Positions 1-16,200 of a stretch of 64,000 nt of DNA are shown piece after piece (the first letter of the stretch is position 1; every line of letters starts with the position of its first letter). The notes under the pieces were generated by a model. The model ran no database searches and had not been told where the DNA came from. It worked only from the letters and a program-made list of their open reading frames with translations. The stretch covers positions 5,738,001 through 5,802,000 of the forward strand of contig JAEOAD010000031.1 in assembly GCA_036365145.1 (NCBI GenBank). Direction: 5' to 3'. This DNA comes from Orientallactaga sibirica (lineage: Eukaryota > Chordata > Mammalia > Rodentia > Dipodidae). A program made the translations under genes and the position numbers.

Positions 1-91
1 AAAGGGTCACAAGGCACCAAGTGGAGATGTAATTCACACAGGGAGACTGATGGCTCCAGAGTGCTAACAAGTTCTCCTCTCTCTCCGCCAG

Positions 92-4175
<4,084 letters not shown>

Positions 4176-4362
4176 TGTATATGAACCCAGAAATAGGGTT
4201 CTAGTAATCTTTGATCATATTAGGAACGAGTCACACTTAAAGGAGGGACAGCATTTCAAATTGTGTCCCCACTTTTTCCCAAATGCACAAAAGGATAGCA
4301 CAGTGGGTGTCATTACTCCCAAGTCCTGATGTGAAGATGCTCACGTGTTAAAATTTACACAA

Positions 4363-4530
4363 TTAGCTGGGCATTGTGGCGCATGCCTTTAATCCCAGCA
4401 CTCAGGAGGCAGAGGTAGGAGGATCGCTGTGAGTTTGAGGCCACCCTGAGACTACATAGTGAATTCCAGGTCAGCCTGGGCTAGAGTGAGACTCTATCTC
4501 GAAAAACAAAAACAACAACAACAACAAAAA
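4363..4530 (+). repeat. B1-type SINE
   Basis: agctgggcattgtggcgcat to gactctatctcgaaaaac with an A-rich tail. First repeat of the convergent spacer. Confidence 0.92.
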
Positions 4531-4540
4531 ATTACACAAT

Positions 4541-4715
4541 GGGGCTGGAGAGATGGCTTAGCAGTTAAGGTGCTTGCCTGCAGTGTGTACGGACTAAGGT
4601 TCCTTTCCCCAGTACCCACATAAGCCAGATGCACATTGTGGTGCATGCATCTGGAGTTCATTTGCAGTGACTATAGGCCCTGGTGTGCCCATTCTCTCTA
4701 CAATAAAAAAAAAGA
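4541..4715 (+). repeat. Family A SINE
   Basis: ggggctggagagatggctta head and the 'gtgcatgcatctggagttca' body. Confidence 0.92.
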
Positions 4716-4736
4716 GAAAAAAAAATTGCACAATGG

Positions 4737-4912
4737 AGCCGGGCATGGCGGTGCACACCTTTAATCCCAGCACTTGGGAGGCAGAGGTAGGAGGATCGCT
4801 ATGAGTTTGAGACTACCCTGAGAATACAGAGTGAATTCCAGGTCAGCCTGGACCAGAGTGAAACCCTACCTCGAAAAACAAAACAAAACAAAAAATAAAT
4901 AAATAAATTGCA
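4737..4912 (+). repeat. B1-type SINE
   Basis: gccgggcatggcggtgcaca to accctacctcgaaaaac, then an (AAAT)n tail. Confidence 0.92.
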
Positions 4913-4976
4913 TAATGGTACTCCAAAAGAGAATTCCATTTTGCCCTAAGATCATTAAAAAAATTAAACACTGTGG

Positions 4977-5248
4977 ACTGGGGAGAGAGCTCAGTGGGTA
5001 AAGTCCATGTTTATTGCCACTGTTTAACCTAAAACTGCCAGGTATTGCTGTGTGTTCCTGTGATCCCTGTGCTGGGGAAGCAGAGACTGCTGAATCCCTG
5101 ACTAGTCTCTTTGGTGTGCTCCAGGCCAAATGAGACACCCTGTCTCAAAAATGGTGGTCAGCATTTCTGCAAAGAAAATCAAGGTTATCTTTGGTTTCCA
5201 CACAAAGGTACATGTGTACCTGTGCATGCTCACCTTCCCCCACACAAA
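4977..5248 (+). repeat. B4-like SINE
   Basis: ID-like head 'ggggagagagctcagtgggtaa', then 'tgctccaggccaaatgagac' and 'ctttggtttccacacaaagg', the arrangement of rodent B4. Confidence 0.7.
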
Positions 5249-5260
5249 ATTAAACATTAG

Positions 5261-5405
5261 GCCAGGTGTGGTGGTGCACACCTTTAATCCCAGCACTTGG
5301 TTGGCTAAGGTAGGAGAATTGTCCTGAGTTTGAGGCCAGCCTAGGGCTACATAGAGTTCCAGGTCAGCCTGGGCTAGAGTGAAACTGTACCTTGAAAAAC
5401 AAAAA
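5261..5405 (+). repeat. B1-type SINE
   Basis: gccaggtgtggtggtgcaca to aactgtaccttgaaaaac. Confidence 0.9.
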
Positions 5406-5582
5406 ATTAAACATTGTAAACAAAACAAAACAAACAATAAAAAACTCCTTCCTGCCCTGTGCCTCCACCCTTGCTGAACTGAACTGGATGCAGAGAAACA
5501 ACTCCCCACCCCATCAGTATGGTTCACTAAGAACCATAGTCCAATGGGCAATGTCAACTGTGCTTGACTACTTTTTTTTTTT

Positions 5583-5805
5583 TTGAGAGAGAGACACAGA
5601 GGGGATGAAGCGGAGAGAATGGGTGCACCAGGGCTTTTTCGGCTGCTATGAATGAACTTCAGACGCATGTGCCCCCTTGTGGGAATGTGTGACATTGTGG
5701 GCTTACATCACTTGCATCTGGCTAAATGTGGGACCTGGAGATTTGAACAAGCATTCTTAGGCTTCGTGGGCAGGCGCCTTAACTTCTAGGCCATCTCTCC
5801 AGCCC
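5583..5805 (-). repeat. Family B SINE
   Basis: The reverse copy has 'cggctgctatgaatgaactt', 'gcatctggctaaatgtggga' and 'ccatctctccagccc'. Confidence 0.85.
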
Positions 5806-5819
5806 TTTTTTTTTCTTTT

Positions 5820-6017
5820 TAAAATTTTTATTTATTTGATAGGCAGAGAGAGGGAGGGAGGGGGAATGGGTGCACCAGGGCCTACAGCCACTGCAAAGGG
5901 ATGCCAGACACATGTGCCACCTTGTGCATCTTGCTTCTGTGGGTCCTGGGGACTCGAACCAAGGCCCTTTCGCTTTGTAGGCAAGCACCTTAACAGCTAA
6001 GCCATCTCTCCAGCCCC
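5820..6017 (-). repeat. Family A SINE
   Basis: A-rich tail, 'gggcctacagccactgcaaa' and 'aagccatctctccagcccc'. Confidence 0.9.
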
Positions 6018-6049
6018 TTTTTTTCTTTTTTTAAAAAAATGTATTTATT

Positions 6050-6290
6050 GGGTTGGAGAGATGGCTTAGCTGTTAAGGTGCCTGCCTGCTAAGCCTAAGA
6101 ACCCGGTTCCAATCTCCAAGTCCCACGTTTAGCCAGATGCAAAGTGATGCAAGGGCACAATGCTGCACTTGCCCACAATGGGGTACACGCATCTGGATTT
6201 CGTTCACAGCAGCTGAGAGACTGCTGGTGCACCCATTCTCTATCTGTTTCCCTCTCCCTCTGTCTCTCTCCAAAAATAAAAAATAGATTA
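6050..6290 (+). repeat. Family B SINE
   Basis: gggttggagagatggcttag, 'cacccattctctatctgttt' and 'ctggatttcgttcacagcag'. Confidence 0.9.
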
Positions 6291-6497
6291 AAAAATTTAT
6301 TTATTTGAAAGAGGGAGGAAGAAGCAGATAGAGAGAAAGAGAGAATGGGCACGCCAGGGCTTCCAGCCACTGCAAATGAACTCCAGATGCATGCGCCCCC
6401 TTGTACATCTGGCTTATGTGAGTCCTGGGGAAATCAGACCAGGGTCCTTTGGCTTTTGCAGGCAAACGCCTTAACCGCTAAGCCATTTCCCCAGCCT
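6291..6497 (-). repeat. Family A SINE
   Basis: Joined tail-to-tail with the preceding family B copy; 'gggcttccagccactgcaaa'. Confidence 0.9.
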
Positions 6498-6671
6498 CTT
6501 GTCTTCTTTTTTTTTTTAATGCAAGAGAGAGAGTGAGAGAGATTTGGCACACCAGGGCCTCCAGCTACTGCAGTCAAACTCCAGACTTGTGCTCCCTTAT
6601 GCACATGTGTAACCTTATGTGCTTGTATCACTGTGCATCTGGCTTACATGAGACCTAGAGAGTCAAACATC

Positions 6672-6820
6672 AGCCGGGCGTGGTGGTGCACACCTTTAAT
6701 CCCAGCACTTGGGAGGCAGAGGTAGGAGGATCGCCGTGAGTTCGAGGCCACCTGAGACTACATAGTTAATTACAGGTCAGCCTGGGCCAGAGTGAGACCC
6801 TACCTTGAAAAACAAAAAAA
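6672..6820 (+). repeat. B1-type SINE (left half of inserted composite)
   Basis: agccgggcgtggtggtgcac to accctaccttgaaaaac. Lies inside the target-site duplication. Confidence 0.92.
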
Positions 6821-6821
6821 G

Positions 6822-7075
6822 GGCTGGAGAGATGGCTTACTGGTTAAGGTGCCTGCCTGCTAAGCCAAAGAACCCGGTTCCAATCTCCAGGTCCCACGTT
6901 AAGCCAGATGCAAAGTGTCGCAAGGGCGCAATGCCCCACTTGACCACAAGGGAGCACACCATCTGGATTTCTTTCACAGCAGCTGAAAGACTGCTGGCAC
7001 GCCCATCTCTATCTGTCTCCCTCTCACACTCTGTGTCTCTCTCCAAAAATAAATAAAATAATAAAAAAATTAAAA
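6822..7075 (+). repeat. Family B SINE (right half of inserted composite)
   Basis: gggctggagagatggcttac, 'ctggatttctttcacagcag', then CT-rich and AAATAA-rich tail. Confidence 0.92.
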
Positions 7076-7194
7076 AAAAAAAAGGAGAGTCAAACATGAG
7101 TCCTTAGGCTTTGCAGACAAGCACATTAACCTCTAAGCCATCTTTCCAGCCCTCTTGGCTACTTTTTTTTTTTTTTTTTTTTTAGTTTTCAATG

Positions 7195-7320
7195 TAAAGC
7201 CTCATTTTAGCTCAGGCTAACCTGGAATTCACTATGTAGTCTCAGGGTGGCCTTGAACTCATGGCAATCCTCCTACCTCTGCCTCCTGAGTGCTGGGATT
7301 AAAGGCTTGTGCCACCACAC
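7195..7320 (-). repeat. B1-type SINE
   Basis: aaagcctcattttagctcag to gcttgtgccaccacacccag, between T runs. Last repeat of the spacer before the SEMA4B 3' end. Confidence 0.88.
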
Positions 7321-7435
7321 CCAGCTTTTTTTTTTTTTTTTTAACTTTTGAGGCTGGGAATCTCCATAAAGACAAAACGCAAGTATTGGAAGTCCTTTAA
7401 GAATTAAGGCCACAATTAACAATACTTCTTCAGAT

Positions 7436-7472
7436 TTTATTAGAAAAAAAAAAAAAGTAAAGTGCATTTTAT
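7436..7472 (-). terminator. SEMA4B: SEMA4B poly(A) signals (two AATAAA)
   Basis: On the - strand AATAAA occurs at 7472-7467 (followed by ATGCACTTTAC) and again at 7441-7436. Either could specify the mRNA end; cleavage would fall near 7450 or 7420. Confidence 0.7.
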
Positions 7473-8340
7473 TTAAAAAAATATAAAACCCACATCAGTT
7501 TAGGGTTCCTGTGCTGGGCAGTGTCAGTATCCCTTAAAGTGGAAACAGGTGAGGTGTGGGGGTGAACCAGGACAGGGGAGGTGTGGTACAGTTAGGTTCC
7601 TGTGTTTCAACTGGAAGATGGGGCTGAGGTGGTGGGACACAGATCTTGGGCTGGGAGGAAGGAAGGCAGGCAACAGTCTTTTCCTTGGGGAAAGGAAATA
7701 GCGTCCATTGTCACAAATTCTCCTGGGCTTGCAATTCTCACTATTTTAGCCTGATACAGGCAGGCAGGTTCTGGGAGCTGGGTCTGAGCCTAGGGTCTAG
7801 TGAGGGCTGCAGAGCCAGCCTAGCCCTCTAGTCCCTGAGGTGGTGGGATGCCAGCTGCCACAACTATGTCCTTGGTGTCTGACAGGAGCCTGAGTTGGGC
7901 CCTGGCTCTTCAGTAAGAAAGGGCAGCCTATGGCATCAGGGTAAGGCGGAAGGTAGAAGAGGCCAGTGAGTGAGGGATTCCAACTCTGGCTCACACAGCC
8001 ACTATAGACGAGTCTCCAGGGGCCCTGAGGGGCAAGCTGGAGCGGCCTGTGCTCTCTTACCTCACTCTGGTTTCACATTTGTAGTTGTCTTTTAAACAAA
8101 GGGCTCAGTTTACTCAAGGAGCAGAGTTCTGCTCATCCAGGCAGGCCGCCCTGGGCCCTGGAGGACAACCCTGTCTTCAACCAGGCGCTGGAGGCCTGGC
8201 TGGTTGGGCTAAAGAGCCACAGGCAGCTGCCTCTAAGGGTCCCCAGAGTGGGGCACCATGGTTGTGTTCTGTGAGGAGCAGAGGTCCAGCTGACCCATTC
8301 TGAACAGTCACTGCCAGAGGCCACATCTACAAGTTGGCTC
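7450..8340 (-). other. SEMA4B: SEMA4B 3' UTR
   Basis: About 890 bases between the stop codon and the poly(A) signals, single-copy and free of SINEs, in contrast to the SINE-packed DNA just below 7343. Confidence 0.8.
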
Positions 8341-11233
8341 TCACACCACAGAGTCACGGATCTCAGAGCCCAGGCGGACCCGGGGCCGGGGACACACAGG
8401 TGACACCTCCACAAAGCTGTCCTGGATACTCAGTGGCCTCTTCTCTGACTCAGTGAAGACCCGGGGCCCTGGAGAACTATCCGACAGGGCCTGGTAGCCT
8501 CGGTGGTCAAGTGGAGTGGTGGGGGGACCAACACCATTAAGTGGCCGGGTCTCGGGTGGCAGCACCACGGGGCGGGTCTTGGGATGGACACTGGCGCGCT
8601 CTCCTTGCTTGAGGAAGAATTTCATGCCATCCCGGTGCCGGTAGAGGAAGAACAAAACTAGAAGTACCACAGCAAGCCCAAAGAGTGCACACATCACCAG
8701 GAACTCGTTCCAGTATGACTTGTCTGCACCCCAGCTGGCCTTGCCACCAGCTGGTGCACTCACACGTGATGTGTTGATAATGACAGGTGCACCACCACGT
8801 TGGTCCGTTCGGTCTACCACTCCATCCTCCATCATCTCTAGGCAGTAGCTGGCCACCAGCTGCCTAAAGTCCTCCTCTACTGACCAGCACTGGAACACCC
8901 CCTGCCCCTGCTGGCTGCCCACCAGCAGCAGGTCCCCAGTGGGCAGCACACGGCACGAGGCTGAGGCATTAATGGGGGCCTCGTTGTGCAGCCAGAGCCT
9001 GGTGGCCAGGTTGGAGAGGAGTGGACAGGCCAGGGTGTTCACCGTATTAGGCTGGATCTGGACTTGTTCACAAGGCTTCTTAGCTGTGGGCAGCAAAGGT
9101 ATAGGGTAAAAAGGTGGCCAGAGGAGCTCTTGGCTCAGTCCCTCCCTATTGGCCATGTTTCCGGTGCCACAGTGGGAAAGTCTGGGTACTCCTAGGACAG
9201 ACTGAGACTACCTGGACGTCTATTTGCAGGACTAGAGGGATAAGCACTTAAGGAAAGACATTCACACCCTCCAATGCCTGGAGGGACCTTCCAAGCAGAT
9301 ATGGCCCCCACCGCCTCCAGCTTTTAAGGAGGGCACCTCACCTGCTGGTACAAAAGACCGGGACTTGGTTGAGGACACATTGCAGAGCTCCTTAGCACTG
9401 GCACTCTCGATGTCCTGGATCCAGGGTCTGAGGACCAGAGAGTCTTAGGTAGTTACCAGAAGCCCCATGGACCCACGTTCTCTCACTTTTCTATGTGGGC
9501 TTGGATCTGAGCAAGAGGCCTGGTGGTCCCTGAGCACCAGGCCTAAAGCAGCCAGGAGGAGGCTTCCCTGAGATGAATCCTCCCCCCATAGGGCTTGAGA
9601 GGGCATCTCCTGCCAACACATTACTGCAGCAAAGAAAAGTTATATGTGCTTTATTTTCTTTTACTATAAAAGCAAAATGTACCTTCAGAAACAGTCTGGA
9701 AGGACAGTTGGATCTCTATGTAAAAATCTGAGTAATATACATACACTAGAGCCAGGCGTGGTAGCACACGCCTTTAATCCCAGCACTGCGGAGGCAGAGG
9801 TAGGAGGATTTCTGAGAGTTTGAGGCCAACCTGAGACTGCATGGTGAATTCTAGGTCAGTCTGGGCTAGAATAAGTGAGACTTTACTTTGAAAAAAAAAA
9901 AAAGTAACAAAAGAAAGACTCAGGAGGCTAAGGCAGAAGGATTACTTTGAGTTTCAGACCATCCTGGGCTACATAGCAAGATATATATATATATATATAT
10001 ATATAAGATGGAGGCTGGAAAGATAGCTTAGCAGTTAAGGTGTATGCCCGTGAAGCCTAAGAATACAGGTTCAATTCTCCAGGTCCCATATAAGCCAGAT
10101 GCACATGGTGACGCCTGCATCTGGAGTTTGTTTGCAGTGGCTGGTATGCCCGTTCTCACTCTCTCTCTCTGTCTCTAATAAATAAAAATAAATCTTAAAA
10201 AAAAAAACAGGCTAGAGATATGGCTCAACAATTAAGGTACTTGCCTGCAGAGTCTAGTGAGCCAGGTTTGATTCCCAGTAGCCACATAAATCCAGGTACA
10301 CAAAGTGGCCCATGCATCTGTAGTTTGTATGCAGTGGCTGGAGGCCCTGGCATGCACATATTCTATCCCCTCACCCCCGATCTCTCTGCTTGCAAATAAA
10401 TAAATAAAACATTAAAAAAATAAAAACAAAAATGGCTCAGCAGTTAAAGGTACTTGCTTGCAAAGCCTGACAGCCTGGGTTTGATTCCCCAGTATCCTGG
10501 TAAAGCCAGATGCACAAAGTGGTACGTGTGTGGAGATTGTTTGCAGTGGCAGGAGGCCTTGATGTGCTCATATATGCTCTCTCCAATAAATAAAATAAAA
10601 AAATAACTTTTTTTTTTTCCAAGACAGAGTGTCACTATGGAGACCAGACTGGCTTTCAACTTGCAATCCTCTTGCCTCAGCCTCCTGTAGTGCTGGGATT
10701 TACAGGTATGTGCCACCACACCTGGAAAGATGTAATTCTTTTTTTTTTTTTTTTGGTTTTTCGAGGTAGGGTCTCACTCTAGCCCAGGCTGACCTGGAAT
10801 TCACTCTGTATTCTCAGGGTGGCCTTGAACTCATGGTGATTCTCCTACCTCTGCCTCCTGAGTGCTGGGATTAAAGGTGTGTGCCACCACGCCTGGATCA
10901 AGATGTAATTCTTGAATTTAGAAATGGCTTAGCAGTTAAGGCGCTTGCCTACAAAGTGGAAGGACCCAGGTTCAACTCCCCAGGACCTACATAAGCCAAA
11001 TGCACAAGGTGGTGCATGCATCTGGAGGTCCTTTGCAGTGGCTAAAGTCCCTGATGCACCCATTCCCTCTCTTTCTCTACCTCTTTCTTTCTCTTTCCTT
11101 CCCTCTCTTTCTCAAATAAAAATAAAATATTAAAAAAAAAAACAACTGTAAAAACCTCACACAATTTGCTGTGCAACTGGGATACATTTTTCCTTTTTTC
11201 CAGATTATAGATATATGTTAGCACCTAAAAAGG

Positions 11234-11285
<52 letters not shown>

Positions 11286-12840
11286 ATATATTTTGGTGGG
11301 GAGGGGGTGGAGTTTGAGACATGGTCTCATGTAGCCAGACTAATACTGAATGGCTCTTCCTGTCTCTGCCTCCCAAGTGCTGGGATCACAGACCATGAGC
11401 CACTATACTTGGCTAGTAGAAGTTTTGAAATATAAACTGACTGCAGGGCTAGAGAGATGGCTTAGCAGTTAAGGTGCCTGCCTGCAAAGCCTAAGGATCC
11501 ATGTTCAACTTCCCAGATCCCACTTAAGCCAGATGCACAAGGTGACGATATGCACAAGGTTGCATGCATCTGGAGTTTTATTGCAGTGGCTACAGGCCCT
11601 GGCATGCCAATTCTCTCTCTCATAAAAAGAGGGGGAAAAAGCCAGTCTGTTGAGCTTGCTTAAAAAAAACAAAAAAACAAAAACAAGCAAACAAAAGAAA
11701 CTGACTCCAGATGTACCACCACATGTGAGACAAGATCATTACAAATAAGGAATGTGAGCCAGGAGTGGCAGCACACCTTTGATCCCAGCACTTGGGAGGC
11801 AGAGGTAGGAGGATCGCTGTGAATTTGAGGACACCCTGAGATCACATAGTGAGTGCCAGGTCAATCTGGGCTAGGGTGAGACCTTACTTTGAAAAAACCA
11901 AAAAACTAAAACAAAGGGAATGTAATACTCCCATGCTTTAGGCATACAATAAATATGTGTGCTTTCCCCCCGCACCTAAAATGCCACCACAAATGGGAGA
12001 GATCTCATATTTATTAAAATAACTGGATTTGGGGGCTAGGGAGACTGCTTAGTGATTAAGGCACTTGCCAACAAAACCAAAGAACCCAGGCCACCCTAAG
12101 GCTACATAATGAATTCCAGGTTAGCCTGGGATAGAGCAAGACCCTACCTCAAAACAACAATGGCAACAACAAAATTCTGGTTCTCTTGGTGGTGGAATCA
12201 GGGGTGGCTTTACTTTGTTCTTATCCCTAGTTTCATCCTTGGCCACATAGAGCATTTCAGGCTAGTCTTGGCTGTATGAGACCCTATCTCAACAACCAAA
12301 ACAGGCCAGGTGTGGTGGTACACACCTTTAATCCCAGCACTTGGGAGGCAGAAGTAGGAGGATCACTGTGAGTTCAAGGCCAGCCTGAGACTACTTAGTG
12401 AATTCCAGGTCAGCCTGGGCTAGAGTGAGACCCTACCTCAAAGAAAAACAAAACAAACAGAAAAACCAAAACAAGGGGCTGGAAAGATGGCTCAGCAGTA
12501 CTTGCTTGCAAAGTCTAATGCCCTGGGTTCAATTCCCTAGTCCCCATGTAAATCCAGATGCACAAAGTGGCACATGCATCTTGAGTTCATTTGCAGCAGC
12601 TAGAGGCCCTGGCACACACAAATGTACCACCACATTTTGGGATTACAGGAACATACCACCACACCCACATCATCTCCCTTCCTTCCTTCCTTCCTTCCTT
12701 CCTTCCTTCCTTCCTTCCTTCCTTCCTCCCTCCCTCCCTCCTTCCTCCCTTCCTCCCTCCCTCCCTCCCTCCCTCCTTCTTTTCTTTTCTTTCTTCCTTC
12801 CTTCCTTCCTTCCTTCCTTCCTTCCTTCCTTCCTTCCTTC

Positions 12841-12903
<63 letters not shown>

Positions 12904-13259
12904 TTTTCAAGGTAAGGTTTCACTCTAGCTCAGACTGACCTGAAATTCACTCTGTAGTCTCAGGGTGGCCTCAAACTCACAGTGGGCCTCCTACCTCTGC
13001 CTACCCAGTGTTGGGATTAAAGGTGTGCATCACCAGGCCTGGCTCTCTTCTATTTTCTAAACAGACACTTTCTAATCTAAAACGTAATCCTGGGGCTAGA
13101 GAGATGGCTTAGCAGTTAAAGCACTTGCCTGCTAAGCCAAAGGATCCTGGTTCCATTTCCCAGTACCCACATAAAGCCAGATGCACAAAGTAATGCATGC
13201 ATCTGGAGTTGGTTTGCAGTGGCTGGAGGCCCTAGTGTGACCATTCTCTCTCTCTCAAA

Positions 13260-13294
<35 letters not shown>

Positions 13295-16200
13295 ATAGAT
13301 AAATAGATCTTGATAAAATGTTTAAAATATAATCCTGGAGCCGGGTGTGGTGGCGCACACCTTTAATTTCAGCACTTGGGAGGTAAAGGTAGGAGGATCT
13401 CAGTGAATTCAAGGCCACCCTGAGACTAAATAGTGAATTCCAGGTCAGCCTGGACTAGAGTGAGACTCTACCTCGAAAAACAAACAAAAAAATTATATAT
13501 ATATATATATATAATCTTGGGCCTTATGATTAAGGTGCTTGCCTGCGAATCCTAAGGACCCATGTTCAATTCTCTACTAAGCCAGATGTATTAGATGGTG
13601 CATGCTTCTGGAGTTCGTTTGCAGTGGCTGAAGTCCCTGGCATGCCTGTTCTCTATATATGCCCCCCCCCCCAATAAAAGAATAAATAAAATGTAGTGCT
13701 GAGCCATTTTTAATGATTTAATAAGCTGTTTTGTAGTCTCTACTGGTGCTGTGCTATGTTCACACGACAACCTATTCGTCAAGGCTCCCACAGCTAGAAT
13801 GTCTCGTACTCCACCTGATCATCACGAACCCCTTTCCAGGCAGGTAAGGCCAGTGCTGACTACCTGACTCACAGTGCTTTCAGGAAGCAGCAGGAACACA
13901 CAGACTTGGAGACATGAGTGTAAGTGAAACCCTGCAGGGGTCCCAGGGAGGCCTAGTAAGTTGACTCTGATGTAAGGGGATGCCAAGTGGCAAGGGCCTC
14001 TAGGAGCACTCACCTGGAGGCCAGCTCAGGCTGGTAGAGGCTGACATCCTTGCAGCTGGAGCCACTCCAGGCACAGTAAGGGTCCCGGGCAAGGATGCAG
14101 TCCCCACAGCTCAAGTACAGACTGCAATTGGCCACAGGCACCTGGACTACACCGGAGTGGGAGGTGGCATACAGCAGCCCCTGCACAGTCAGACATGAGA
14201 GGTGAGAGGCAGGCATGATCAATCACTCACCCATCACTCATAACCACATTGGACTTACATGCCCTCTACAGCCACACCAGAGGGATTCTGACATGTTCCG
14301 GACACCCGCACTTTCTGATAAACCTTGGTTCAATAATCTATCTTGCCAGGGCAGGGGAGGAAAAGCCAGGTAGTGGATTACCTGGTGACAATGGAGGAAT
14401 ACCCTCAAGTCACTGCCTAGACTATTCCCCAGATGGCTCACCCTACGGCTGTCCAGAAGCAGGTTCCCCACAGGTTGTCCTGGTGGGAAGATCTGGAGCT
14501 CCTCAATGATATGCACTGTGGAGCCCACCTCCACCGCCTTGTGCAGCCGGCCATCACCTGGAAAATGGACACGATTCAAACCCAAGGTGGAACCTGCCAC
14601 TCAGGACCCACCAGCCACACTCCCCTACCCCTGGGTCTGCCAGACTACAGGCACTCACCAGTGCCCAGGAAGAGGACATCGTAGGTACGGTGCAGGCCAG
14701 TGACACGGTGCACAGCCACACGCTGATAGCGGGCTTGTGGCTGTACCAGCAGCAGGCGGCTGCGGATCTGCCCATCCATCAGGAAGTGATCCTTGAGGAA
14801 GTTCAGCACTCGGTCTGGGAGCTGTAATGATGAGTTGATCTTCCGATCCCGGGCACTATTGGTGATACACTGAAGTGGAGGCAGCGACATGAATGACGGG
14901 CATCAGCATGGAGGCCTGCCTCCCCAGTGGGTCTGCCCCTTCCCAGAAGCTGTGGCACAGCGGCCCTTCTGCAGTGCCCGTGAGATCAGCTGGAAGGCCC
15001 AAGGGCAAGATTGGGGTGTGGGGAAGCCAAGGGATTGGTAGGTTTACTGCTGGCCTCCTCCATGCCCACAGCTCCTCACCAAATATGCACATATGGCTCA
15101 AGAAGTGTGATTACTCTTCCCTCCTCTCCAGCATTTCCCTCTAGCATTCTTGGGAAGCCAGGACTGAACAGCATCTCAGTACAGCCAGCTCCCATACCTT
15201 CCTGGGTCCTGCCTCTCTCTACCTAAGAGTATCTGTACTTGAATTAACACACCACAGCAACCTCAACCACCGAGGCACAGGGTAATAGCTCCAGCTGGAC
15301 CAATCTAGATGGACTCCATACCTTTATGCAGTGCCCTGCAGGTCCAGCTCCAGCTTCCCACAGTGGTCAAGACTCACTGACACACCCTTTCTTGGCCTCC
15401 TGCTCGCATCTGTCTATTCCCTCCCACTGCTTCTAGGCATCACCTCCCAAATAAACTGGCACTCATATCCTGGTGTCAAGGTCTGCTTTTAGAGTGCCTT
15501 AGACAACAAGCAAAAAAGAAAGGACTGTTGCCTATGGTCTGCTCATCCAGTCACTTGATAAATAAGAAGCACTCCAGTGAGTGGGGGAAGAGGACAGAGT
15601 AAAGGGACAAATGCAGAGCTGGGTATGGTGGTCCACACCTATAATCCCAGCACTTGGGAGGCAGAAGCAGGAAATCAAGGTCATCCTTGGCTACATAGAG
15701 AATTTGAGGCCAACTTGGACTTCAGGAGACCTTGTCTCCAAAACAAACAATAAAAACCCCACAATGGTGGACAGGAAGTGCCTTAATGGGGACACATTTG
15801 CCCAGGCTGATAGGACCAGACTGAAGGCATTTCATCATTTAGGGTCATAACTAATTCTAGTGAGGCAAATAGGCCTGGGCTTATTATACCAAACTGTAAA
15901 GATGAGAAAACAGTCAGAGAAGCTAAGTGAATTGCCCAAGGCTATATGGCCTTGGTTTGAATGTGGTGTGGGGACCAAGCCTACCCAGTGCCTGTTCTGA
16001 GTGCAGGAAGCTAGTACCCACCGCTCCAGGCCGAGGTACAGGTATTGAGTGGGTCTCAGTGTACCACTGCTGTGTTTCCCTGTTCACCTTCTTGTACAGG
16101 CCATTGAAGGCCTTCTGCACTTCATTCATAGTGAAGACACAGATGGCAGAGCCCTCTGTGGGCCCACTGTGCCTGCAAAAGGAAACAACAGGATTGAGAG

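Larger units (their letters stand above)
6512..7153 (-). repeat. SINE split by a later composite insertion
   Basis: A reverse family A-related copy runs 6512-6670 and resumes at 7085-7153 ('gagtccttaggctttgcaga' to 'ccatctttccagccc'). The 13-base duplication gagagtcaaacat at 6658-6670 and 7085-7097 marks the insertion point. Confidence 0.88.
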
